A DNA stretch of 6,484 nt. It comes from Burkholderiales bacterium UBA6064. Its GTDB lineage: Bacteria; Pseudomonadota; Gammaproteobacteria; Burkholderiales; Burkholderiaceae_B. A program made the translations under genes and the position numbers. Below the pieces are notes generated by a model. It had not been told where the DNA came from. It saw nothing but the letters and a program-made list of their open reading frames with translations, and ran no database searches. The stretch spans positions 1-6,484 of the forward strand of contig DIYC01000126.1 in assembly GCA_002428895.1 (NCBI GenBank), in the 5' to 3' direction. This document shows positions 1 to 5,953 of the stretch, in pieces. The first letter of the stretch is position 1; each line of letters opens with the position of its first letter.

Positions 1-414
1 GGTAAGGTGCTAATCAGGAAAAACAATTATTCAGAGAAAAATGAAAAACGAGTCGCAGCTAAAAAATACCCATTGTTGATGCAATCATTCATGGCAGCAG
101 GTGAGGCATTTAAAGCAATTGACGCACCCATTCATTCAGTCATTGTTTCTTATGGTGAAGAGGGGAAACAGATTATTAACGATCTTTGTGCTGTTAATAA
201 TGACTTTAATGCAAAATCTTTTTATACCCTGCTTAAAAAGGCACAAAAATATAGCGTCAATGTTTTTCCGCATGTATGGAAACAGTTAGTTGAGGACGGT
301 GCTGTTATTGAAATTCAAGGCGAAGGTATTTTTTATTTGAAAGAACAATACTATAACAACGAATTTGGTTTGAGTGTAAAGCCTATAGAAAAAATGAAAT
401 TTAATGGTTGTTGA
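1..414 (+). CDS. cas3: Cas3 nuclease-helicase (type I-C), C-terminal fragment cut by window start
   Basis: This is the last 137 residues of a larger protein. The frame is open to base 1, so the GTG at position 7 is an internal valine codon, not a start. The fragment resembles the C-terminal end of type I-C Cas3: a segment reading IDAPIHSVIVSYGEEGKQII (fragment residues about 43-62) and a final FYLKEQYYNNEFGLSV before the tail. From knowledge of the family, the missing part should hold the HD nuclease and the SF2 helicase domains, which degrade the DNA strand displaced by Cascade. It lies directly upstream of the other I-C genes, the usual position for this gene. Unlike a fully fused operon, it is followed by a strong intrinsic terminator 4 bases after its TGA stop. 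Identification rests on recalled family sequence and on context; the catalytic domains are outside the window. Confidence 0.85.
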   Translation, partial: GKVLIRKNNYSEKNEKRVAAKKYPLLMQSFMAAGEAFKAIDAPIHSVIVSYGEEGKQIINDLCAVNNDFNAKSFYTLLKKAQKYSVNVFPHVWKQLVEDGAVIEIQGEGIFYLKEQYYNNEFGLSVKPIEKMKFNGC

Positions 415-418
415 GTTT

Positions 419-449
419 GGCATCGGCTTTTGGCCGATGCCGTATTTTT
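419..449 (+). terminator. Intrinsic terminator after cas3
   Basis: A perfect 9-bp stem, GGCATCGGC (419-427) with GCCGATGCC (433-441), has a 5-nt loop and is followed by GTATTTTT, with five T at 445-449. It starts 4 bases after the cas3 stop. On the + strand this is a good Rho-independent terminator that would separate cas3 from the cas5c operon. On the minus strand the same hairpin has no T-run. There it falls about 35 nt after the handle of the repeat-like element, where a second repeat would sit in a normal crRNA unit. Confidence 0.78.
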
Positions 450-508
450 AAGGCTTCTAAATAAAACCCTTTCTCTATTTCAATCCACGTAACATTTTAG
501 GCGTTACG
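419..508 (-). ncRNA. Candidate Cas-regulating guide RNA (CreR/CreA-like): degenerate repeat plus ψ-spacer
   Basis: Read on the minus strand, this contains a single CRISPR-repeat-like unit and one spacer-like tail. The ψ-repeat has stem CGTAAC (508-503) pairing with GTTACG (493-488), plus a possible G-U pair, and then the handle TGGATTGAAAT (487-477). The array repeat has a different, GC-rich stem but the same base pair at the stem foot and handle TGGATTGAAAC. Cas5c of this subtype cuts at the 3' foot of the stem and leaves an 11-nt handle, so the element should be processable. The ψ-spacer starts at 476 (AGAGAAAGGGTTTTATTT) and runs toward the hairpin at 441-419, which replaces a second repeat. 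Its first 18 bases match 528-511 at 15 positions. CreA and CreR RNAs of other subtypes have this architecture. The RNA itself, its ends and its function are inferred. Confidence 0.75.
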
Positions 509-510
509 AA

Positions 511-531
511 ATATAATACCCTCTCTCTGAA
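511..531 (-). promoter_or_regulatory. Predicted Cascade target (PAM TTC + partial protospacer) of the ψ-spacer
   Basis: On the minus strand TTC (531-529) is followed by AGAGAGAGGGTATTATAT (528-511). Against the ψ-spacer AGAGAAAGGGTTTTATTT, bases 1-5, 7-11, 13-16 and 18 are identical. Mismatches are at 6, 12 and 17, and the match ends after base 18. TTC is the established I-C PAM and it sits exactly adjacent to base 1. In type I Cascade every sixth guide base is flipped out of the duplex, so mismatches at 6 and 12 cost little. Such partial pairing would allow binding but is expected to be too short for a full R-loop and Cas3 cutting. The PAM end lies 1 base from the -35 box of the forward promoter. 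Confidence 0.7.
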
Positions 532-541
532 ATTGACTTAA
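513..541 (-). promoter_or_regulatory. Possible promoter of the guide RNA
   Basis: On the minus strand TATTAT (518-513) is a good -10 hexamer. Seventeen bases upstream is TTAAGT (541-536), a poor -35 with 3 of 6 matches. Transcription would begin near 507-504, inside the first arm of the ψ-repeat stem, which may cost one or two base pairs. The promoter overlaps the predicted Cascade target, so the guide could also repress its own synthesis. The same bases read forward as a perfect TATAAT (512-517), but I see no -35 for it. Support is modest. Confidence 0.35.
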
Positions 542-561
542 TTTTCGTTTGTGCTTACTAT
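533..561 (+). promoter_or_regulatory. Sigma-70 promoter for the small ORF and cas5c operon
   Basis: TTGACT (533-538, 5 of 6 to consensus) and TACTAT (556-561, 4 of 6) are separated by an optimal 17 bp, placing the start site near 568. The transcript would have about 24 bases before the small ORF at 592 and no obvious terminator before cas5c. It is the best forward promoter in the interval and lies directly beside the predicted Cascade target, so bound Cascade would block RNA polymerase. Confidence 0.6.
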
Positions 562-591
562 TTAGTTGTTGGCAATTTATCAGGGGTTGGC

Positions 592-693
592 ATGTTGAAA
601 TTAGCAGCAGATTTAGTTAAGCAAATTCGATTGTTACAGACAGATAGATTTTACGTACTTTTGCTCTGCCTATTGTTATTTGTTTCATTTTAG
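592..693 (+). CDS. Small 33-aa hydrophobic protein, candidate CreT-like toxin or leader peptide
   Basis: An ATG at 592 opens 33 codons ending in TAG (691-693). A strong SD, AGGGG (582-586), lies 5 bases before the start, and a promoter ends about 30 bases upstream, so this looks like a real gene. Eleven of 33 residues are Leu. Residues 1-19 are a possible amphipathic helix (K3, K10, R13, R19, with D7 and D18); residues 20-33 (FYVLLLCLLLFVSF) form a short membrane-like segment at the C-terminus. I recognise no family. Its position, controlled by a promoter that the adjacent ψ-spacer targets, is that of creT in CreTA modules, and short cationic-hydrophobic peptides are common among type I toxins. 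Alternatives are a leader peptide coupled to cas5c translation or a chance ORF. The hydrophobic tail and SD are seen; toxicity is inferred. Confidence 0.6.
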   Translation: MLKLAADLVKQIRLLQTDRFYVLLLCLLLFVSF

Positions 694-695
694 GT

Positions 696-713
696 CCTTT
701 CTTTAAATAAAGG
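696..713 (+). promoter_or_regulatory. Weak hairpin holding the cas5c ribosome binding site
   Basis: CCTTT (696-700) can pair with AAAGG (709-713), which is the SD of cas5c 6 bases before its ATG at 720. The stem begins 3 bases after the stop codon of the 33-aa ORF, so a terminating ribosome would cover CCTTT and free the SD, coupling the two genes. The stem is only 5 bp, mostly A-U, with an 8-nt loop, so the effect may be small. Confidence 0.3.
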
Positions 714-719
714 TTGGCG

Positions 720-1424
720 ATGAAAAATCAAATTAGTTTTAAATTGTGGGGTAAATATGCCTTATTCAGTGACCCCGTGACAAAAGTCGGCGGCGAAAAG
801 TGTTCTTATCATATCCCAACTTATGAGTCTATTAAAGGGGTGCTTAAGTCAATTTATTGGAAGCCTACGTTGATCTGGTATGTGGACAGGGTTCGGGTTA
901 TGAAGTCAATTCGTACACAGACAAAAGGTGTTAAGCCTTTATTGTGGAATGGTGGCAACAGTTTAGCAATTTATACTTTTTTACATGATGTTGAATATCA
1001 AGTTGAAGCGCATTTTGATTGGAACTTTCATCGACCTGAATTAGAAAAAGATCGCGTTGAGGGTAAGCATTACAACATCATCAAGCGAATGCTAGAAAAG
1101 GGTGGTCGTCAAGATATTTTTTTAGGTACACGAGATTGTCAGGCTTATGTGGAACCATGTGAGTTTGGCGTGGGTGAGTCACCATACGACAAATTGCAGG
1201 AATTAAGTTTTGACTTCATGTTTCATGGTTTTGATTACCCAGATGAAACGGGTGTACCTGAGTTGCATAGCCGTTTCTGGAGGGCGAAAATGACAAATGG
1301 GGTCATCACATTTCCTCGTCCGCAAGATTGTGATAACAAGACTTTTGTTCGAAAAATGTCGGTTAAGCCATTTGGCCTTGATGATAATTTGCTTGGCGTT
1401 GTGATGGAGGAGGCTAATTTATGA
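720..1424 (+). CDS. cas5c: Cas5c (Cas5d), crRNA-processing endonuclease and Cascade subunit
   Basis: The 234-residue RAMP protein cuts pre-crRNA in type I-C, which lacks Cas6, and caps the 5' handle in Cascade. With the ATG at 720 the residues fall at Tyr46 (SIYWKP), Lys116 and His117 (EGKHYN), the same numbers as the catalytic Y46/K116/H117 reported for Bacillus halodurans Cas5d. This supports that start over the in-frame TTG at 714, which would overlap the AAAGG SD at 709-713. Other family blocks are HFDWNFHRPELEKDRVE (98-114), IFLGTRDCQAYVEPCEFG (133-150) and FMFHGFDYPDETG (166-178). The length is normal. Its stop overlaps the cas8c start (ATGA). The same enzyme should process both the array and the ψ-repeat unit upstream. 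Identity is very secure; the motif numbers are counted from the sequence. Confidence 0.96.
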   Translation: MKNQISFKLWGKYALFSDPVTKVGGEKCSYHIPTYESIKGVLKSIYWKPTLIWYVDRVRVMKSIRTQTKGVKPLLWNGGNSLAIYTFLHDVEYQVEAHFDWNFHRPELEKDRVEGKHYNIIKRMLEKGGRQDIFLGTRDCQAYVEPCEFGVGESPYDKLQELSFDFMFHGFDYPDETGVPELHSRFWRAKMTNGVITFPRPQDCDNKTFVRKMSVKPFGLDDNLLGVVMEEANL

Positions 1425-3397
1425 GTTGGTTATATCGGTTATATCAAACTTACGAAAAAGCACTCAAGTTGCCAGATTTGCCTGAAGACCAGCAGCTTAT
1501 GTCAATTAGTCACACTGTTCAAAACGCACATATTAATATTGTGCTTGACCAAGATGGAAACTTTAAACGGGCACAAGTCCTTAAAAAAACACAAATTGTG
1601 TTGCCTGCCACAGAAAGTTCTGCTGGCCGAAGCAGTAATGAGGCACCACATGCTTTGGCTGATAAATTGCAATATGTTGCAAAAGATTATGCTGAATTTG
1701 GTGGTAAGAAAAATGCTTATTTTTCAAGTTATCAAAAACAGCTTGCCCAGTGGTGTGCCTCAGAGTTTACTCATCCGCAGATTGTGTCAATTCTTACTTA
1801 TGTCAATAAAGGGGATGTAATTCGTGATTTGGTTGAAGCCAATATTATTCATTTGAATAATAATGGGAAATTGCTAAGCAATTGGCCTGACGACAGTAAA
1901 ACTGCACCGGTATTGTTTACTGTTTTGCCTAAGGAGGGTGGGCAGCTAGACCAAGGTTCTGCCCTTGTGTGTTGGTCGGTAGAGCGAAGCGATGGCTATT
2001 TAAATGCTGATACCTGGAAAGATGCAAGCGTACAGCAAAAATGGATTGATTACGAAGCATCTAAAATTGATTCTAAAGGTTTTTGTTTTCTGTTGGGCAT
2101 TCAAACAGCAGTTGCTAGCAATCACCCTTCAAAAATTAGACATTCAGGCGATAAAGCTAAATTAATTTCTGCGAACGATAATTCTGGTTTTACTTTTAGG
2201 GGCAAATTTTTTGAAAGTGAGCAGGCGTGTACAGTTAGTTTTGACGTTACTCAAAAAGCCCATAATGCTTTGCGTTGGCTAATTAAAAGACAATCGGTTC
2301 GAAACGGTGACCAAGTGATTGTGATCTGGGCAATCTCTGGAAAGTCGGTACCTCCTGAAGTAGCTTTTGACCCTTTAAGTTTGGATGAGGATTTAAGTGA
2401 TGATGGTAATGAAGTCGTTGAATCGCCTACTAATCAGGAAGGCACGTTAGACTTAAGTAGTGATTTTGGGCAGCGTGTTGCTTGTAAAATAAGATGCAAG
2501 CTTAAAGGTTATTATCAGAGCTTGGGTGCCACAGAGCAGCTCTCTATCATGGCAATCGACTCCGCTACACCAGGCAGAATGGCGGTCACTTATTATCAAG
2601 AGCAGTTAGCAAAAAATTATTTTGAGCATCTTTATGACTGGTACGAAAATTTTTCGTGGTATCAGCGGTATAACAAAGAACAACAAGTTGATGGTAAAAA
2701 GAAAGATACAAAATTGATTTGGCCAATCGTGCCCCCTTCACCATTTAGTATTGCGCAGGCAGCTTATGGTGATGTTCTTAAAAGCCAAGATACATTAAAG
2801 AAACAGCTTTATTTAAGAATATTGCCATGTATCGCAGAAGGAAAAGCATTTCCAAAAGATATTGTTGATTCATGTGTTGCCAGAGCCACTAACCCAAATA
2901 GCGGTGAGCATTGGGAGTGGGAACGCAATGTAGGCGTTGCATGCGCATTGTATCGTGGCTATTTTAGCCGACATCCCGATCAAAATAAAAGGAGAAAATT
3001 TGAGATGGCTTTAGATGAAACTAATGATAATCGCAATTATTTGTATGGACGGTTGTTGGCGGTGGCGGAGTGTTTAGAGCAAAAGGCACTTTGGCTCTCA
3101 GACGAAAAAAGAGCAACAACGGCTGAACGTTTTATGCAGCAATTTTCTGAGCGACCTTTTTCAACCTGGCGAAATATTGAACTTGCATTAGCGCCGTATA
3201 AGCGTCGTTTGCAAAACAATGGTAAGTGGGGTGGATTTTTGACAAATCGAGAAACTGAAATCACAGAGATAACTAATTTATTTGGTAGGCAAGATTATTG
3301 TGATGATTCGAAATTGACGGGTGAGTTTTTGCTTGGTTACCATGCGCAAAAAATGAGTTATAAAAAAGAAAAAAAATCAGCAGAAGCAACTGAATAA
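1421..3397 (+). CDS. cas8c: Cas8c (Csd1), large subunit of I-C Cascade
   Basis: The 658-residue protein is the large subunit that recognises the PAM and helps recruit Cas3. It fits the family by its start MSWLYRLYQTYEKA, a block around residues 230-262 with NHPSKIRHSGDKAKL and NDNSGFTFRGKF, and a helical C-terminal region with RLLAVAECLEQKAL. Residues about 314-343 form an acidic, Ser/Asp-rich linker typical of this protein. It is somewhat longer than many Cas8c proteins of about 570-620 residues. The start overlaps the cas5c stop by ATGA and has a very strong SD, GGAGGAGG (1406-1413), 7 bases upstream. The last 130 codons also carry an internal start for Cas11c. The gene is followed by a 54-bp gap before cas7c. 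The PAM role is from the family, not visible here. Confidence 0.95.
   Translation: MSWLYRLYQTYEKALKLPDLPEDQQLMSISHTVQNAHINIVLDQDGNFKRAQVLKKTQIVLPATESSAGRSSNEAPHALADKLQYVAKDYAEFGGKKNAYFSSYQKQLAQWCASEFTHPQIVSILTYVNKGDVIRDLVEANIIHLNNNGKLLSNWPDDSKTAPVLFTVLPKEGGQLDQGSALVCWSVERSDGYLNADTWKDASVQQKWIDYEASKIDSKGFCFLLGIQTAVASNHPSKIRHSGDKAKLISANDNSGFTFRGKFFESEQACTVSFDVTQKAHNALRWLIKRQSVRNGDQVIVIWAISGKSVPPEVAFDPLSLDEDLSDDGNEVVESPTNQEGTLDLSSDFGQRVACKIRCKLKGYYQSLGATEQLSIMAIDSATPGRMAVTYYQEQLAKNYFEHLYDWYENFSWYQRYNKEQQVDGKKKDTKLIWPIVPPSPFSIAQAAYGDVLKSQDTLKKQLYLRILPCIAEGKAFPKDIVDSCVARATNPNSGEHWEWERNVGVACALYRGYFSRHPDQNKRRKFEMALDETNDNRNYLYGRLLAVAECLEQKALWLSDEKRATTAERFMQQFSERPFSTWRNIELALAPYKRRLQNNGKWGGFLTNRETEITEITNLFGRQDYCDDSKLTGEFLLGYHAQKMSYKKEKKSAEATE
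3005..3397 (+). CDS. cas11c: Cas11c small subunit from an internal start in cas8c
   Basis: Type I-C Cascade needs a small subunit that, in studied members, is translated separately from an in-frame start inside cas8c. Here Met529 of Cas8c (ATG at 3005) begins MALDETNDNRNYLYGRLLAV and would give 130 residues, about the size known for Cas11c. The sequence AAGGAG (2989-2994) lies 10 bases before this ATG, an SD that has no reason to exist inside a coding region other than internal initiation, although the Lys-Arg-Arg codons there also constrain it. The product should be a helical bundle that lines the Cascade belly and contacts the non-target strand. The spacing of 10 is slightly long. I am fairly confident because position, length and SD all agree. 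Confidence 0.8.
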   Translation: MALDETNDNRNYLYGRLLAVAECLEQKALWLSDEKRATTAERFMQQFSERPFSTWRNIELALAPYKRRLQNNGKWGGFLTNRETEITEITNLFGRQDYCDDSKLTGEFLLGYHAQKMSYKKEKKSAEATE

Positions 3398-3451
3398 TTC
3401 ATACTCAAACACAGTATTCAATTTTGAAAAATTTAATTTGGAGATAGATAA

Positions 3452-4303
3452 ATGAGTCTAAGTAAAAAAATTGATTTTGGAATGATTATTAATATAAAAA
3501 ATGCTAACCCTAATGGTGATCCATTAAACGGTAACAGGCCGCGCACTGATTATGATGGTAAAGGAGAAATTACTGATGTTTGTTTAAAACGTAAGTTAAG
3601 GGATCGTTTGCAAGAGGCAGGGCAATTTATATTTGTGCAATCTGACGAAAAGAAAATTGATGGCATGACGAGTTTAAAGAATCGAGCAGAAAGTGAACAG
3701 TTTGGTGTTGGAAAAGATGTTTTTAACCCCAAGAAAACAAGTAAGGATGAGGCAGTAAAAAAGCTTTGTCAAAAATGGTTTGATGTAAGGGCTTTTGGGC
3801 AGGTTTTTGCATTTGGAAAAAGTGACGATGCGGCAGGCGTATCGATTGCAATTCGTGGCCCCGTAACTATTCAATCCGCTTTTAGTATTGAACCTGTTAG
3901 CGTAACCAGCACGCAAATCACGAAAAGCGTAAACAGTGAAGGTGATGGTAGCAAAAAGGGTGCCGATACAATGGGTATGAAGCATCGGGTTGATAAAGGG
4001 GTGTATGTGGTTTATGGCGCGATCACGCCACAATTAGCTGAGCGTACGGGTTTTACAAATGAGGATGCTGCAATTATTAAAAATTTGCTTCCAAAATTAT
4101 TTGAAGGAGATGCTTCTTCAGCACGTCCTGAAGGTTCTATGTCGGTGAGTAAGCTTTTTTGGTGGGAGCATAACTCAAAGGCTGGCCAATATTCATCAGC
4201 TAGAGTACATTCATCGCTCAAAGCCAATGCGGATGGTAGTTACGATGAAAAATTGATAATGAGTTTGGATGGGCTTAAACCAGAAATTATTTCAGGGTTC
4301 TGA
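3452..4303 (+). CDS. cas7c: Cas7c (Csd2), crRNA-binding backbone of I-C Cascade
   Basis: The 283-residue RAMP protein polymerises along the crRNA spacer to form the Cascade backbone. Family blocks are NANPNGDPLNGNRPRTD (17-33) followed by GEITDVCLKRKLRD (38-51), DVRAFGQVFAFG (111-122), RGPVTIQSAFSIEPV (135-149), KHRVDKGVYVVYGAI (177-191) and KLFWWEHNSKAGQYSSARVH (234-253). The length is normal. The start is set by the SD GGAGA (3440-3444), 7 bases before the ATG. It stands 54 bp after cas8c, a gap in which I see no terminator or promoter that I would defend, so it is read as part of the same operon. The end runs into cas4: the TGA at 4301-4303 lies 4 bases before the likely cas4 start. Identity is very secure. 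Confidence 0.97.
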   Translation: MSLSKKIDFGMIINIKNANPNGDPLNGNRPRTDYDGKGEITDVCLKRKLRDRLQEAGQFIFVQSDEKKIDGMTSLKNRAESEQFGVGKDVFNPKKTSKDEAVKKLCQKWFDVRAFGQVFAFGKSDDAAGVSIAIRGPVTIQSAFSIEPVSVTSTQITKSVNSEGDGSKKGADTMGMKHRVDKGVYVVYGAITPQLAERTGFTNEDAAIIKNLLPKLFEGDASSARPEGSMSVSKLFWWEHNSKAGQYSSARVHSSLKANADGSYDEKLIMSLDGLKPEIISGF

Positions 4304-4307
4304 GTTT

Positions 4308-4937
4308 TTGGATATTGATATTCAAGTTGCTATCTCCGCCCTTCAACACATAGCGTATTGCCCACGTCAGTTTGCGTTAATTCACATTGAGCGGGCCTGG
4401 GCAGAAAATTATTTCACGGCGCAAGGTAAAGTGTTGCATGAACGTGTTGATGGGGGTGCACCCGAGAAACGAGGCAATGTGCGAACAGAGCGCAGCGTTG
4501 CCGTGTACTCGCAGAGTTTGGGTATACATGGCCAATTAGATTTGTTAGAAATAGAGGGCAAAACCGACAAAAAATATTTTCCGGTAGAGTACAAGCGCGG
4601 TAAGTCCAAAGCCGAAGATTGGGATCGCATTCAGTTGTGTGCGCAGGCGCTTTGTTTGGAAGAAATGCGACAAATTGTGATCGAAGAGGGCGCATTATGG
4701 TACTGGTCAGAACGGAAAAGGGAACGGGTCACGATTGATCAAAATTTGCGCAATTTGACACTTCAGGCTATTGCTCAAGCCAAAGACATTTTGTCGTCAG
4801 GCAAAACCCCCGCGCCAACCACCAAAAAAAGTCGTTGCAAGGCTTGTTCGTTGATTGATGTTTGTATGCCAGATGTTGCGCGTAAAGACCGCTCTGCGGA
4901 CTATATTCAACAACTTTTTTCAGCGCCAGACACATGA
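4308..4937 (+). CDS. cas4: Cas4 RecB-like exonuclease of spacer acquisition
   Basis: Cas4 trims prespacers and checks their PAM, working with Cas1-Cas2. Numbered from the TTG at 4308 (209 residues), it shows the four Fe-S cysteines C18 (AYCPRQ) and C177, C180, C186 (RCKACSLIDVC), and the RecB-type nuclease residues H44 (VLHERV), D78 (GQLDLL), E94 and K96 (VEYKRGK), and Q109 (RIQLCAQ). All are intact, so the enzyme should be active. The start is ambiguous. An ATG at 4269 would add 13 residues by overlapping cas7c by 35 bases, but has no clear SD. The TTG is 4 bases after the cas7c stop, has AGGG at 4294-4297, and leaves a short tail before ISALQH, as is usual in the family. The stop overlaps cas1 by ATGA. 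Confidence 0.93.
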   Translation: MDIDIQVAISALQHIAYCPRQFALIHIERAWAENYFTAQGKVLHERVDGGAPEKRGNVRTERSVAVYSQSLGIHGQLDLLEIEGKTDKKYFPVEYKRGKSKAEDWDRIQLCAQALCLEEMRQIVIEEGALWYWSERKRERVTIDQNLRNLTLQAIAQAKDILSSGKTPAPTTKKSRCKACSLIDVCMPDVARKDRSADYIQQLFSAPDT

Positions 4938-5950
4938 AAAAACTATTAAATACCTTGTACATTACACGTCAAGAAACTTACATTCACAAAGAACGAGAAA
5001 CGATTGTGATTAAGCAAGGAGGTGAAAAATTAGGGCAATTCCCCGCGTTAACAATCGGAAATATTTTGTGTTTTGGTTTGGTGACAGTTTCCCCTCCGTT
5101 GATGGGGTATTGTGGCGAGCAGGGTATTGGTCTTAGTTTTTATACTGATTATGGTCGCTTTTTAGCTCGAATACAGGGTAGGCAAAGTGGCAATGTGTTG
5201 CTTCGCCGAACGCAGTATCGCATTGCAGACGATGAACAAAAGTCAAATCAAATTGCACAAGTGATGGTAGGTGCAAAAATTGCAAATGCCCGTTCTGTAT
5301 TACAAAGAGAGCTTCGTAACCATGGTGAAAATCAAGCCATTACTGAGATTGTGCGTCGACTGGCAGATGCTTTAAAACGTTGCGAAAAAAGCGAACGTGT
5401 TGAACAAACTATGGGTATAGAAGGTGAGGCGGCTTCAAGCTATTTTTCTGTGTTTAATGAATTGTTACGTGGCAGTGAGTGTACTTTTGACGGTCGCATT
5501 CGTCGACCACCAACAGACCCTGTCAATGCTTTGCTTTCATTTATTTATTCTCTGATTACTCAAGAATGTGTCTCTGCTTTAATGGGTGTCGGGTTAGACC
5601 CCTACGTAGGTTTTTTACATCAAGATCGTCCAGGCAGGCCAAGTTTAGCTTTAGATTTGCTTGAGGAATTTAGAGCACCCTGGGCAGATCGATTTGTGTT
5701 GACTTTGTTTAACAGAAAGCAATTGCAAAGTAATGATTTTAAAATTGAAGCAAGTGGGGCTATTAGGTTATCCGATGACGCAAGAAAAAAAGTATTGACT
5801 GCTTTTCAAGAGCGCAAGCAAGAGGAGGTGATGCATCCTTATTTGGAAGAAAAAGTACCTTATGGTTTGTTGCCTCATTGTCAAGCTATGTTGCTTGCAC
5901 GTCATTTAAGAGGCGATATGGCGTTTTACCCTCCTTTCTTGGTGAAATAA
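4934..5950 (+). CDS. cas1: Cas1 integrase (type I-C)
   Basis: Cas1 is the integrase that joins prespacers to the leader end of the array, as a heterohexamer with Cas2. The 338-residue protein has the usual beta-rich N-terminal domain and helical catalytic domain. The metal-binding residues appear as E165 (GIEGEAASSYF), H229 (VGFLHQDRPGRPSLALDL) and D241 with E244 in the following LDLLEEFRAPWADR block. The closing part, ERKQEEVMHPYLEEKVPYG, and the short C-terminal tail are typical of the I-C branch. The ATG overlaps the cas4 stop (ATGA) and has no good SD of its own, so translation is probably coupled to cas4. No damage is seen. Confidence 0.97.
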   Translation: MKKLLNTLYITRQETYIHKERETIVIKQGGEKLGQFPALTIGNILCFGLVTVSPPLMGYCGEQGIGLSFYTDYGRFLARIQGRQSGNVLLRRTQYRIADDEQKSNQIAQVMVGAKIANARSVLQRELRNHGENQAITEIVRRLADALKRCEKSERVEQTMGIEGEAASSYFSVFNELLRGSECTFDGRIRRPPTDPVNALLSFIYSLITQECVSALMGVGLDPYVGFLHQDRPGRPSLALDLLEEFRAPWADRFVLTLFNRKQLQSNDFKIEASGAIRLSDDARKKVLTAFQERKQEEVMHPYLEEKVPYGLLPHCQAMLLARHLRGDMAFYPPFLVK

Positions 5951-5953
5951 TTT

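Noticed and set aside
7..414. A complete 135-residue gene starting with GTG at 7
   Set aside because: The frame is open to base 1 and the protein matches only the end of Cas3; no SD is present. It is a fragment cut by the window edge.
388..418. A second degenerate repeat ending the guide RNA
   Set aside because: After the hairpin at 419-441 the minus strand reads AAACTCAACAACC, which does not resemble the TGGATTGAAAC handle.
489..517. Forward promoter with perfect TATAAT at 512-517
   Set aside because: The sequence at the -35 position (about 489-494) lies in the ψ-repeat and does not resemble TTGACA. The downstream TTGACT/TACTAT pair is better placed. Not excluded as a secondary promoter.
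714..719. TTG at 714 as the cas5c start
   Set aside because: It directly abuts the AAAGG that should be the SD, and the ATG at 720 puts the catalytic residues at 46, 116 and 117 as in the characterised homologue.
3037..4962. Minus-strand and alternative-frame ORFs within cas8c, cas7c and cas4 (60-119 residues)
   Set aside because: They lie wholly or almost wholly inside well-supported cas genes, lack credible SDs and resemble no family; they are shadows of the coding frames.
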